Assembly (NCBI GenBank): GCA_021802595.1
Contig: JAJZRT010000249.1
Coordinates: forward strand, 1 to 6,049
From: Pseudomonadota bacterium
Lineage (GTDB): Bacteria > Pseudomonadota > Gammaproteobacteria > Burkholderiales > Thiobacillaceae
Reading direction: 5' to 3'
DNA: 6,049 nt
Shown: positions 1-6,048 of the stretch, in pieces
Layout: every line of letters begins with the position of its first letter
Numbering within the stretch: the stretch's first letter is position 1
Position numbers and translations under genes: made by a program
Notes under the pieces: generated by a model
What the model was told of the DNA's origin: nothing
The model's input: only the letters and a program-made list of their open reading frames with translations
The model's database searches: none

Positions 1-914
<914 letters not shown>

Positions 915-937
915 GAAAGAAAAAATCCGGAAAAAAG

Positions 938-1177
938 CTACTTGAGGGAATTGACGGGACAGGCCGCAAACTCGCATTCGTTCGCGGGGTCGCGGCCGAC
1001 AGACCGGCCGTCCGGACAGAGCCGGGTTTCGGTCGGACAGACGAGCGGGGTGTCGGGCATCGGCGGCGGGGGCGGCCCGGCCGGCGCGGGTTTCTTGTGC
1101 GCCAGGGGCTGGACGGAGGGCGTCCCGCACGCGGCCAGCGCCAGCAGCAGGGCGGCCGCGGCGAGCCTCGTGATCAA
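938..1177 (-). CDS. Small Cys-rich CPDG-motif lipoprotein
   Basis: This predicted 79-residue outer-envelope lipoprotein has no known function that I can assign. It begins M(TTG)ITRLAAAALLLALAACG: a short basic N-terminus, a hydrophobic stretch and a lipobox LAAC with Cys17 as the lipidated residue. Then come a Pro/Ala-rich linker with five consecutive prolines (residues 35-39) and a C-terminal module with Cys47, Cys54, Cys68 and Cys73 in the pattern C-x6-CPDG-x-SVGR-x5-CEF-x3-CP. I have seen similar short C...CPDG..VGR...CEF..CP motifs in other bacterial exported proteins but know no function. The TTG start is chosen because no ATG or GTG precedes the signal peptide in this frame, AAGGA (1184-1188) sits 6 bases upstream, and it overlaps the thioredoxin stop (bases 1175-1176 shared within TTGA). 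The overlap implies translational coupling to the thioredoxin. Four cysteines could form two disulfides (inference). It could easily be missed by gene callers. Confidence 0.75.
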   Translation of the reverse strand: MITRLAAAALLLALAACGTPSVQPLAHKKPAPAGPPPPPMPDTPLVCPTETRLCPDGRSVGRDPANECEFAACPVNSLK

Positions 1178-1668
1178 GACAATTCCTTGTCGAGCATGGC
1201 CTTCAGCTTGGCAAAGTCGAGGTCGCCCAGCTTCTCTTCGATGATTTTGCCATCCTTGCCGATGATGAAGCTGGTGGGCGTGAGTTGCACGTCGCCGAAC
1301 GCATGCGCGTGTTCGCCGTTGACGTCGAGCGCCACCGGGAACGGCAGCTGCCGCGTCTTCGCGAAGTTGGCCACGTAATTCGGCGGATCGTAGCTCATCG
1401 CCACCGCGACGATCTCGAAGCCGCGATCCTTGTACTGGTTGTAGGTCTGGATCAGGCCGGGCATTTCCTTGACGCAGCCGGGGCACGAGGTCGCCCAGAA
1501 ATTGACCAGCACGATCTTGCCGCGCAGGTCGTTGAGGGTGATGGATTTTCCTTCCAGCGTGGTGAAGGTCGAGGCGGGTGCGGCGGGCTTTTCCGTCAGG
1601 GCATAGGCCAGCGCGCCCGCAATGGCGAGCACGGCCGCGATGATGAGAAGGGGTTTGGCGAGTTTCAT
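1174..1668 (-). CDS. TlpA/ResA-family membrane-anchored thioredoxin
   Basis: This 164-residue thiol-disulfide oxidoreductase is predicted to be tethered to the inner membrane with its thioredoxin domain in the periplasm. Residues 1-5 are basic and residues 6-24 form one hydrophobic segment, an uncleaved anchor or signal. The thioredoxin fold follows: LRGKIVLVNFWATSCPGC contains the active site Cys62-Pro-Gly-Cys65, then VKEMP. The cis-proline is Pro131 in LTPTSFIIGKDG. The residue before the first Cys is Ser instead of the more usual Trp. Family members reduce or oxidise cysteines of exported proteins, for example in cytochrome c maturation, but the substrate here is unknown. The ATG at 1668 follows the carbonic-anhydrase-like gene by 15 bases, and its stop overlaps the start of the Cys-rich lipoprotein gene. 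That makes the four-cysteine lipoprotein a candidate client or partner (inference). A weak GGGA precedes the start. Confidence 0.92.
   Translation of the reverse strand: MKLAKPLLIIAAVLAIAGALAYALTEKPAAPASTFTTLEGKSITLNDLRGKIVLVNFWATSCPGCVKEMPGLIQTYNQYKDRGFEIVAVAMSYDPPNYVANFAKTRQLPFPVALDVNGEHAHAFGDVQLTPTSFIIGKDGKIIEEKLGDLDFAKLKAMLDKELS
1184..1188 (-). promoter_or_regulatory. Ribosome binding site supporting the TTG start of the Cys-rich lipoprotein
   Basis: On the minus strand AAGGA lies 6 bases before the TTG at 1177-1175, inside the last codons of the upstream thioredoxin gene. The match and spacing are good for a Shine-Dalgarno sequence. This is the main reason for accepting a TTG start whose TTGA overlaps the upstream stop codon. 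Confidence 0.6.
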
Positions 1669-1683
1669 GCGGATCCCATGGGG

Positions 1684-2223
1684 TTAGACGTTCTGGTACG
1701 ACCGCGCCAGCGCCACATAGTGCTGCGCGGAATAGGCGAAATAGGCAATTTCTTCGTCGCTGAGCCGGCGCACCAGCTTGGCGGGGCGGCCGAGGTAGAG
1801 ATGGCCGGATTCGAGCACCTTGCCCTCCGGAACCAGCGATCCGGCGCCGAGCAGCACGTGTTTCTGCACCACCGCGCGGTCGAGGATGATCGAGCCCATG
1901 CCGATCAGGCATTCGTCCTCGATGGTGCAGGCGTGCAGGATCACGGTATGCCCCACCGTTACCCGCGCGCCGACGACCAGCGGCCCGCCCGCGGGATTGT
2001 CGGGCGTCTTGTGCGACACGTGCAGCACGCTGTTGTCCTGGATGTTGCTCGCCTCGCCGATGGCGATCGAATTGACGTCGCCGCGGATCACTGCGCCCGG
2101 CCACACCGAGGCGTCGCGCCCCAGGCTGACCTCGCCGATGACCGTGGCGCGCGGGTGCGCCCAGGCGCCGGCGGCGAGTTGAGGATGGAGGCCCCCATAA
2201 GGGGCAAAGGGATCTAAAGCCAT
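1684..2223 (-). CDS. Gamma-class carbonic anhydrase-like hexapeptide-repeat protein (YrdA/CamH type)
   Basis: This 179-residue cytoplasmic protein has a left-handed beta-helix fold and is likely a trimer with metal sites between subunits. The repeats run from about residue 25 to 150 and include SVWPGAVIRGD (Arg47 and Asp49 conserved), IGEASNIQDNSVLH, VGARVTVGHTVILHACTI and LIGMGSIILDRAVV. His68, His92 and His97 match the three zinc/iron ligands of gamma carbonic anhydrases. The C-terminal helix is LSDEEIAYFAYSAQHYVALARSYQ. The acidic proton-shuttle loop of archaeal Cam is absent, as in YrdA/PaaY/CamH-like proteins, so carbonic anhydrase activity is possible but unproven. The ATG at 2223 is chosen because it begins the conserved N-terminus. 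The open frame runs upstream to 2523, but that would cross the divergent intergenic region and enter prlC. A weak GGA lies 7 bases upstream. It appears to be the first gene of the minus-strand cluster. Confidence 0.92.
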   Translation of the reverse strand: MALDPFAPYGGLHPQLAAGAWAHPRATVIGEVSLGRDASVWPGAVIRGDVNSIAIGEASNIQDNSVLHVSHKTPDNPAGGPLVVGARVTVGHTVILHACTIEDECLIGMGSIILDRAVVQKHVLLGAGSLVPEGKVLESGHLYLGRPAKLVRRLSDEEIAYFAYSAQHYVALARSYQNV

Positions 2224-2263
2224 GGTTGTCCAGGGGTTGAAACACGGCGGAACCGGGCTCAAA

Positions 2264-2271
2264 TTATAATC
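2264..2271. promoter_or_regulatory. Candidate -10 element in the divergent intergenic region
   Basis: The 106-base gap between the divergent starts (2223 and 2330) holds TATAAT at 2265-2270 on the plus strand. It is embedded in the palindrome ATTATAAT (2263-2270 on close reading), so the minus strand also reads TATAAT. This is an isolated AT-rich patch in GC-rich DNA, well placed to serve prlC (60-base leader), the carbonic-anhydrase-like gene, or both. I see no good -35 at 16-18 bases for either direction; TTGAAA at 2237-2242 is 22 bases away. The call is therefore tentative. Confidence 0.35.
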
Positions 2272-2329
2272 GCTGTACGTTGTCGCTTTTCCTCCGCGTT
2301 CCCCGCGTCCATTTTGTGAAAGACTTGCC

Positions 2330-4387
2330 ATGACTACCCCGATGGGCAACAACCCTCTGCTCGATTTCTCCGGTCTGCCCCGTTTCGCCGAATTCAAGCC
2401 CGAATTCGTCACGCCCGCCATCGACCAGCTGCTGGCCGACTGCCGCGCCGCGGTGAAGCAGGCCGAGTCGCCCGACACGCCGGCCGAATGGGACGCTTTC
2501 GTCGCCCCGCTCGACAACGCCAACGAAAAACTGGGACGCGCCTGGGGCCAGGTCTCGCACCTGCATTCGGTGATGGACTCGCCCGAGCTGCGCGAGGTCT
2601 ACAACGCCAACCTGCCCAAGATCACCGTGTATTACGCGGAACTGGGGCAGAACGAGGCTCTGTTCGCCAAGTTCCAGGCCCTCAAGGCCGGCCCGGGCTA
2701 CGCGGCCCTGTCAGCCGCGCGCAGGAAGATCGTGGACAACGAACTGCGCGACTTCCGCCTCGGCGGCGCCGAGCTGCCGGCCGACAAGAAGGCCCGCTTC
2801 ATGCAGGTACAGGAAGAACTGGCGCAGCTTTCGGCCAAGTTCGAGGAGAATCTGCTCGACGCGACCAATGACTACCACCTTGTCATCGACGAGGCATCCG
2901 AACTCGCCGGCATCCCCGACGACGTGCTGGCGATGATGAAGGCCGCCGCCGAAGCGGACGGCGAAACCGGCTGGAAGATCACGCTGCATATGCCGTCCTA
3001 CCTGCCGGTGATGCAGTACGCCGACAGCCGCGAGCTGCGCCAGATTCTTTACCGCGCCTATGTCACCCGCGCCTCCGAATTCGGCAAGCCCGAGCTCGAC
3101 AACACGCCGCTGATAGCCCGCATCCTCAAGCTGCGGCGCGAGGCCGCCCAGTTGCTGGGCTTTGCGAGCTATGCCGAAGTGTCGCTGGCGGCCAAGATGG
3201 CCGACACCCCGGCCGAGGTGCTGAAATTCCTCGACGAACTGGCCGCTCGCGCCCGCCCCTATGCAGAAAAGGATTTCGACGAGCTGAAAGCCTTCGCTCG
3301 CGACGAACTGGGATACGACACGCTCGAAGCCTGGGACAACGCCTACGTCTCGGAGAAGCTGAGCGTGGCGCGCTACAGCTTTTCCGACCAGGAAGTGAAG
3401 CAGTATTTCCCCGAGCCGCGCGTGCTGGCCGGACTGTTCAAGCTGGTCGAAACGCTTTACGGCCTGCATATCCGCGAGGACAAGGCGCCTGCGTGGCACC
3501 CGGATGTGAAGTTCTACACGCTCACCGACCATGCCGGCCAGCGCGTCGGCCAGTTCTACCTCGACCTTTACGCGCGCGCCTCCAAGCGCGGCGGTGCGTG
3601 GATGGACGACGTCATCACCCGCCGCAAAACGGCGGATGGCATCCAGACCCCGGTGGCGTATCTGAACTGCAATTTCTCCGGGCCGGTGGGCGACAAGCCT
3701 GCGCTGTTCACTCACGACGAGGTCATCACCCTGTTCCATGAAACCGGCCACGGCCTGCACCACCTGCTGACGCAGATCGAGGAACTCGGGGTGTCCGGCA
3801 TCAACGGCGTCGAGTGGGACGCGGTCGAGCTGCCGAGCCAGTTCATGGAAAACTTCTGCTGGGAGTGGGATGTCCTCAAGCACATGACCGCGCACGTCGA
3901 CACCGGCGAGCCGCTGCCGCGCGCCCTGTTCGACAAGATGCTGGCCGCCAAGAATTTCCAGTCCGGCCTGCAGACGCTGCGCCAGATCGAGTTCGCCAGC
4001 TTCGACATGCATTTGCACGATGACTTCGACCCCAGCGGCAGCCGTACCGCGCAGGACCTGATCGACGACATCCGCAAGAAAGTCGCGGTCATCATCCCGC
4101 CCGCCTACAACCGCTTCCCCAACAATTTCTCGCACATCTTCGCCGGCGGCTACGCGGCGGGCTACTACAGCTACAAATGGGCCGAGGTGCTGTCGGCCGA
4201 CGCCTACGCGCTGTTCGAGGACGAGGCCGAGGGCTACGGCGGCGTGCTGAACCCGGAAGTCGGCCACCGCTTCTGGAGCGAAATCCTCGCCCAGGGCGGC
4301 GCGCGCCCGGCGCTCGAATCGTTCAAGGCCTTCCGCGGCCGCGAGCCGACCATTGACGCGCTGCTGCGGCACAACGGCATGGCTTAA
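2330..4387 (+). CDS. prlC: Oligopeptidase A, M3-family zinc metallopeptidase
   Basis: This 685-residue cytosolic thimet-type oligopeptidase hydrolyses short peptides. In E. coli the homologue OpdA/PrlC degrades cleaved signal peptides and oligopeptides (established knowledge). Its length matches the family (about 680). The zinc motif is HETGH at residues 470-474, with Glu471 as catalytic base and His470 and His474 as ligands. The third ligand is Glu500 in WDAVELPSQFMENFCWEWDV. The conserved C-terminal substrate-binding segment HIFAGGYAAGYYSYKWAEVL is also present. The long helical N-terminal half (about 1-220) limits substrate size in this family. No signal peptide is seen. ATG at 2330 is the first start in frame; a second ATG lies at codon 5 (2342). 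The Shine-Dalgarno is poor, with only a GAAAGA-like stretch upstream. It is transcribed divergently from the carbonic-anhydrase-like gene. Dense antisense open frames across it are GC-rich shadows. Confidence 0.97.
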   Translation: MTTPMGNNPLLDFSGLPRFAEFKPEFVTPAIDQLLADCRAAVKQAESPDTPAEWDAFVAPLDNANEKLGRAWGQVSHLHSVMDSPELREVYNANLPKITVYYAELGQNEALFAKFQALKAGPGYAALSAARRKIVDNELRDFRLGGAELPADKKARFMQVQEELAQLSAKFEENLLDATNDYHLVIDEASELAGIPDDVLAMMKAAAEADGETGWKITLHMPSYLPVMQYADSRELRQILYRAYVTRASEFGKPELDNTPLIARILKLRREAAQLLGFASYAEVSLAAKMADTPAEVLKFLDELAARARPYAEKDFDELKAFARDELGYDTLEAWDNAYVSEKLSVARYSFSDQEVKQYFPEPRVLAGLFKLVETLYGLHIREDKAPAWHPDVKFYTLTDHAGQRVGQFYLDLYARASKRGGAWMDDVITRRKTADGIQTPVAYLNCNFSGPVGDKPALFTHDEVITLFHETGHGLHHLLTQIEELGVSGINGVEWDAVELPSQFMENFCWEWDVLKHMTAHVDTGEPLPRALFDKMLAAKNFQSGLQTLRQIEFASFDMHLHDDFDPSGSRTAQDLIDDIRKKVAVIIPPAYNRFPNNFSHIFAGGYAAGYYSYKWAEVLSADAYALFEDEAEGYGGVLNPEVGHRFWSEILAQGGARPALESFKAFRGREPTIDALLRHNGMA

Positions 4388-4394
4388 AGTTCGC

Positions 4395-4408
4395 CGGAAG
4401 CACTTCCG
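4395..4408 (+). terminator. Short stem-loop after prlC, possible weak terminator
   Basis: CGGAAG and CTTCCG form a perfect 6-base inverted repeat separated by CA, so in practice a 5-bp stem with a 4-base loop. It starts 7 bases after the prlC stop and is followed by only TT and then AAAA, so the U-tract is poor. It may be an attenuator or chance. The next gene starts 33 bases further on. Confidence 0.3.
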
Positions 4409-4431
4409 TTAAAAGGGTGATTACGACTTTC

Positions 4432-4436
4432 GGGAG
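4432..4436 (+). promoter_or_regulatory. Ribosome binding site deciding the start of the DUF4124/glutaredoxin gene
   Basis: GGGAG lies 5 bases before ATG at 4442. An in-frame GTG at 4436 overlaps this site and would leave no Shine-Dalgarno of its own, so ATG 4442 is preferred. Confidence 0.65.
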
Positions 4437-4441
4437 TGCGC

Positions 4442-4981
4442 ATGAAAGCAGGACGCATCATGATGGCGGTGTGGCTGGCGGCAGCAAGCACCTCGCTGGC
4501 GGCCGCCTCGCTTTATCAATGGAAGGATGCACAGGGCCGCACGGTGTACAGCGACCAGCCGCCACCGCCGAACATCCACAATGCCCAGCAGAAAGCGTTC
4601 AAAGGCAGTGTCATCGAAATCGGCGAATCCTATGCCGGGAAGACTGCGCGCGAGAAATTTCCCGTCACCCTGTATGCCAGTGCCTGCGGCCCGCTCTGCG
4701 ACCAGGCGCGGCAACTGCTCACGCAGCGGGGGATTCCGTTCAGCAACAAGGATCCGCAAGCCAGCACCGAAGCGGAAACCGAACTGAAAAAACTCACCGG
4801 ACGCACGAGCGTGCCGGTGCTCGTCGTTGGCAGCGACAAAATCGATGGTTTCGAGGCCGGGCAATGGCAGGCCGCGCTTGATCATGCCGGTTATCCCAAA
4901 TCGGCACCGGCAGGCAGCAAGCCGGTTTCCGCCACCGCCCCCACCCCTGCAGCGGCGCCAGTGCCCACGACGCCTCATTAA
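4442..4981 (+). CDS. Exported DUF4124 plus glutaredoxin-like domain protein with a CX3C motif
   Basis: This 179-residue predicted periplasmic protein has an N-terminal signal peptide (about residues 1-22, AAASTSLAAA before SLYQW). Next comes a DUF4124-type segment (about 23-60) with the typical LYQWKDAQGRTVYSDQPPP. A glutaredoxin/thioredoxin-like domain follows (about 72-150) with LYASACGPLCDQARQLL, a cis-Pro in TSVPVLVVGSDKIDGF (Pro125) and the IDGF turn. The tail (about 153-179) is Ala/Pro-rich and low in complexity. The redox cysteines are Cys82 and Cys86, spaced CX3C, where classical glutaredoxins have CXXC or CXXS. I recall similar CGPxC variants in betaproteobacterial relatives. The fold suggests a thiol redox role in the envelope, but no substrate is known and the activity is inference. 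ATG 4442 is supported by GGGAG 5 bases upstream. The stop codon TAA (4979-4981) coincides with the left end of the palindromic repeat element. Confidence 0.85.
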   Translation: MKAGRIMMAVWLAAASTSLAAASLYQWKDAQGRTVYSDQPPPPNIHNAQQKAFKGSVIEIGESYAGKTAREKFPVTLYASACGPLCDQARQLLTQRGIPFSNKDPQASTEAETELKKLTGRTSVPVLVVGSDKIDGFEAGQWQAALDHAGYPKSAPAGSKPVSATAPTPAAAPVPTTPH

Positions 4982-5013
4982 GGATGCGCTGAACAAGTTG
5001 ATTCCGCTCATGG

Positions 5014-5036
5014 TTCGACAGGCTCACCACGAACGG
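5014..5036 (+). repeat. REP-type motif, left copy
   Basis: This 23-base motif begins TTCGACAGGCTCACCACGAA. It is the inverse of 5050-5072 with three differences: G for A at its eighth base and CC for GG in the middle. It contains an imperfect internal palindrome (TTCG...CGAA). Confidence 0.75.
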
Positions 5037-5049
5037 AATCAACAAGTTG

Positions 5050-5072
5050 CCGTTCGTCCTGAGCTTGTCGAA
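5050..5072 (-). repeat. REP-type motif, right (inverted) copy
   Basis: On the minus strand this begins TTCGACAAGCTCAGGACGAA, the inverse of 5014-5036 at 20 of 23 positions. It extends with GTCC before TTCGAC and GGAC within the motif, giving the short stem typical of REP sequences. It is the closer of the two copies to the form I remember from other proteobacterial genomes. Confidence 0.75.
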
Positions 5073-5174
5073 GGACTTGTTCAGCGCTTCCTTAGGCGGG
5101 CGTCGGTTTGCCGCGCCCCACGGCCGACTGAGCCAACCCAACCCCCACGGCTGCCCTGAAGGACGCCGATCCCC

Positions 5175-5209
5175 CAGGGGCTCTTGTGCCCACTGGGTAG
5201 AAGCCCCTG
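5175..5209 (+). other. Inverted repeat (possible stem-loop) upstream of xthA
   Basis: CAGGGGCT (5175-5182) and AGCCCCTG (5202-5209) are perfect 8-base inverted repeats separated by 19 bases. The loop itself contains CCCACTGGG. There is no U-tract. The repeat ends 28 bases before the xthA ATG and 15 bases before the candidate -10 box, so it could be an operator, an upstream terminator remnant, or chance. The rest of the gap between 5095 and 5237 is C-rich, and I see nothing else in it. Confidence 0.35.
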
Positions 5210-5224
5210 TGGAGTCGTATGCGC

Positions 5225-5230
5225 TACACT
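5225..5230 (+). promoter_or_regulatory. Candidate -10 box of a leaderless xthA transcript
   Basis: TACACT resembles TATAAT at four of six positions, in the context GCGCTACACTCGGCGACATG. Its last base is 7 bases before the A of the ATG, so transcription would begin at or next to the start codon. No -35 hexamer is recognisable at 16-18 bases upstream, where the right arm of the inverted repeat lies. Confidence 0.4.
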
Positions 5231-5237
5231 CGGCGAC

Positions 5238-6011
5238 ATGAAAATCGCCGCCTGGAATGTCAATTCCCTCAAGGTCCGCCTGCCCCAGCTGCTGGACTTT
5301 CTCGCCACCCGCCAACCCGATGCGGTGTGCCTGCAGGAAACCAAGCTCACCGACGATGCCTTTCCCGTCGCCGATCTGGCGGCTGCCGGCTATCGCGCCG
5401 TGTTCGCCGGCCAGAAAACCTACAACGGCGTCGCCATCCTCAGCCGCTCGGACGCCGCCGACGTCAGCACCGGCATTCCCGGATTCGAGGACGAGCAGAA
5501 GCGCGTCATCGCGGCCACGGTCGACGGCGTGCGTCTGGTGTGCGTGTATTGCCCCAACGGCCAGAGCCTCGATTCTGACAAATACCCCTACAAGCTCGCC
5601 TGGTTCGACGCGCTGGCCGCCTGGCTGAAGGATGAGCTGACCCGCCACCCCCGGCTCGCCGTGCTCGGCGACTACAACGTGGCGCCGGAAGACCGTGACG
5701 TGCACGACCCGGAGGCCTGGAAGGACAGCGTGCTGGTATCGGAGCCCGAGCGGGACCGCTTCCGCGCCTTGCTGGCGCTGGGCCTGCAGGACAGCTTCCG
5801 GCTGTTCGAGCAGCCGGAGAAAAGCTTTTCCTGGTGGGACTACCGCATGATGGGTTTCCGCCGCAACCACGGTCTGCGCATCGACCACATCCTGCTCTCC
5901 GCGCCGCTGGCGGCTGCCTGCACGTCCAGCACTATCGACCGCGACATGCGCAGGCTCGAACGGCCTTCGGATCACGCGCCGGTGGTCGCCGAGATCGGCG
6001 TGAGCCACTGA
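5238..6011 (+). CDS. xthA: Exodeoxyribonuclease III (AP endonuclease, ExoIII/XthA family)
   Basis: This 257-residue DNA repair enzyme cleaves at abasic sites and trims 3' blocked ends in base excision repair in the cytoplasm. It has the full endonuclease/exonuclease/phosphatase fold of the ExoIII family (usually about 255-270 residues). Visible motifs are [20 protein letters not shown] with Asn7, LQETK with the metal ligand Glu34, [16 protein letters not shown] with Tyr104, [16 protein letters not shown] with Asp145 and Asn147, [21 protein letters not shown] with Asp216, and PSDHAPV with Asp245 and the catalytic His246. The ATG at 5238 is chosen because it begins the conserved MKIAxWNVNS start; earlier in-frame codons lie in the non-coding gap. 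There is no Shine-Dalgarno sequence within 15 bases, and a -10-like box sits 7 bases upstream, so a leaderless mRNA is possible. It is followed by a hairpin and stands apart from its neighbours, probably as a single-gene transcript. Many betaproteobacteria carry two paralogues, and I cannot say which this is. Confidence 0.95.
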   Translation: MKIAAWNVNSLKVRLPQLLDFLATRQPDAVCLQETKLTDDAFPVADLAAAGYRAVFAGQKTYNGVAILSRSDAADVSTGIPGFEDEQKRVIAATVDGVRLVCVYCPNGQSLDSDKYPYKLAWFDALAAWLKDELTRHPRLAVLGDYNVAPEDRDVHDPEAWKDSVLVSEPERDRFRALLALGLQDSFRLFEQPEKSFSWWDYRMMGFRRNHGLRIDHILLSAPLAAACTSSTIDRDMRRLERPSDHAPVVAEIGVSH

Positions 6012-6030
6012 GCCGGCACATCGCACCGCC

Positions 6031-6048
6031 GCGCCAGGTTTCTGGCGC
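6031..6048 (+). terminator. Stem-loop downstream of xthA, probable terminator cut by window edge
   Basis: GCGCCAG (6031-6037) and CTGGCGC (6042-6048) form a perfect 7-bp GC-rich stem with a GTTT loop, 19 bases after the xthA stop. The window ends one base later, so whether a U-tract follows cannot be seen. Confidence 0.5.

Larger units (their letters stand above)
4979..5094. repeat. MITE/REPIN-like palindromic element with 20-bp terminal inverted repeats
   Basis: This 116-bp intergenic element is bounded by TAAGGATGCGCTGAACAAGT (4979-4998) and its inverse at 5075-5094, matching at 19 of 20 bases. Inside are two inverted copies of a REP-type motif (5014-5036 and 5050-5072, 20/23 matching) separated by 13 bases. 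A further perfect 10-bp inverted repeat (GTTGATTCCG at 4997-5006 and CGGAATCAAC at 5034-5043) flanks the left copy. The inner motif resembles one I recognise from intergenic regions and spurious ORFs of many proteobacteria, where its translations read like RPELVEG or VSLSNHE. The ends are TA...TA, compatible with a TA target duplication, but since TA is self-complementary this cannot be told from the inverted repeat itself. No transposase is encoded, so it would be mobilised in trans, for example by a RAYT or an IS transposase (inference). The transcript could fold into a long hairpin. Confidence 0.8.

Noticed and set aside
915..937. T-runs (minus strand) between the lipoprotein and ettA as a terminator
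   Set aside because: The T-runs surround TCCGGA, but there is no GC-rich stem before them, so an intrinsic terminator is not supported.
1285..2217. 310-codon plus-strand open frame opposite the thioredoxin and carbonic-anhydrase-like genes
   Set aside because: It spans two well-recognised minus-strand genes and their junction, and carries no motif of its own.
2294..2309. Repeated CCGCGT/CCCGCGT in the prlC leader as an operator
   Set aside because: Two short GC-rich repeats of about 6 bases are expected by chance in DNA of this composition.
2224..2523. N-terminal extension of the carbonic-anhydrase-like frame into prlC
   Set aside because: The frame is open only by chance. The conserved N-terminus MALDPFAPY begins at 2223, and an extension would cover the divergent promoter gap and antisense prlC.
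2711..4372. 553-codon open frame antisense to prlC
   Set aside because: It lies exactly opposite a clearly recognised M3 peptidase. Its translation is Val/Gly/Arg/Gln/His-rich with no recognisable motif, as expected from the third-position GC bias of the sense strand.
4827..5159. Plus-strand open frame over the palindromic element
   Set aside because: It starts inside the glutaredoxin gene in another frame and then translates the repeat (VRQAHHE, RPELVEG). There is no start signal and no protein-like conservation that I recognise.
5099..5167. GGCGTC (5099-5104) and GACGCC (5162-5167) as ends of a second element
   Set aside because: Only 6 bases match, and there is no internal symmetry or repeat motif between them.
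4794..6026. 410-codon minus-strand open frame across the repeat element and xthA
   Set aside because: It runs antisense to xthA and through the intergenic palindromic element. The part within the element gives the typical spurious peptides of that repeat (SLSNHE, FDKLRTNG).
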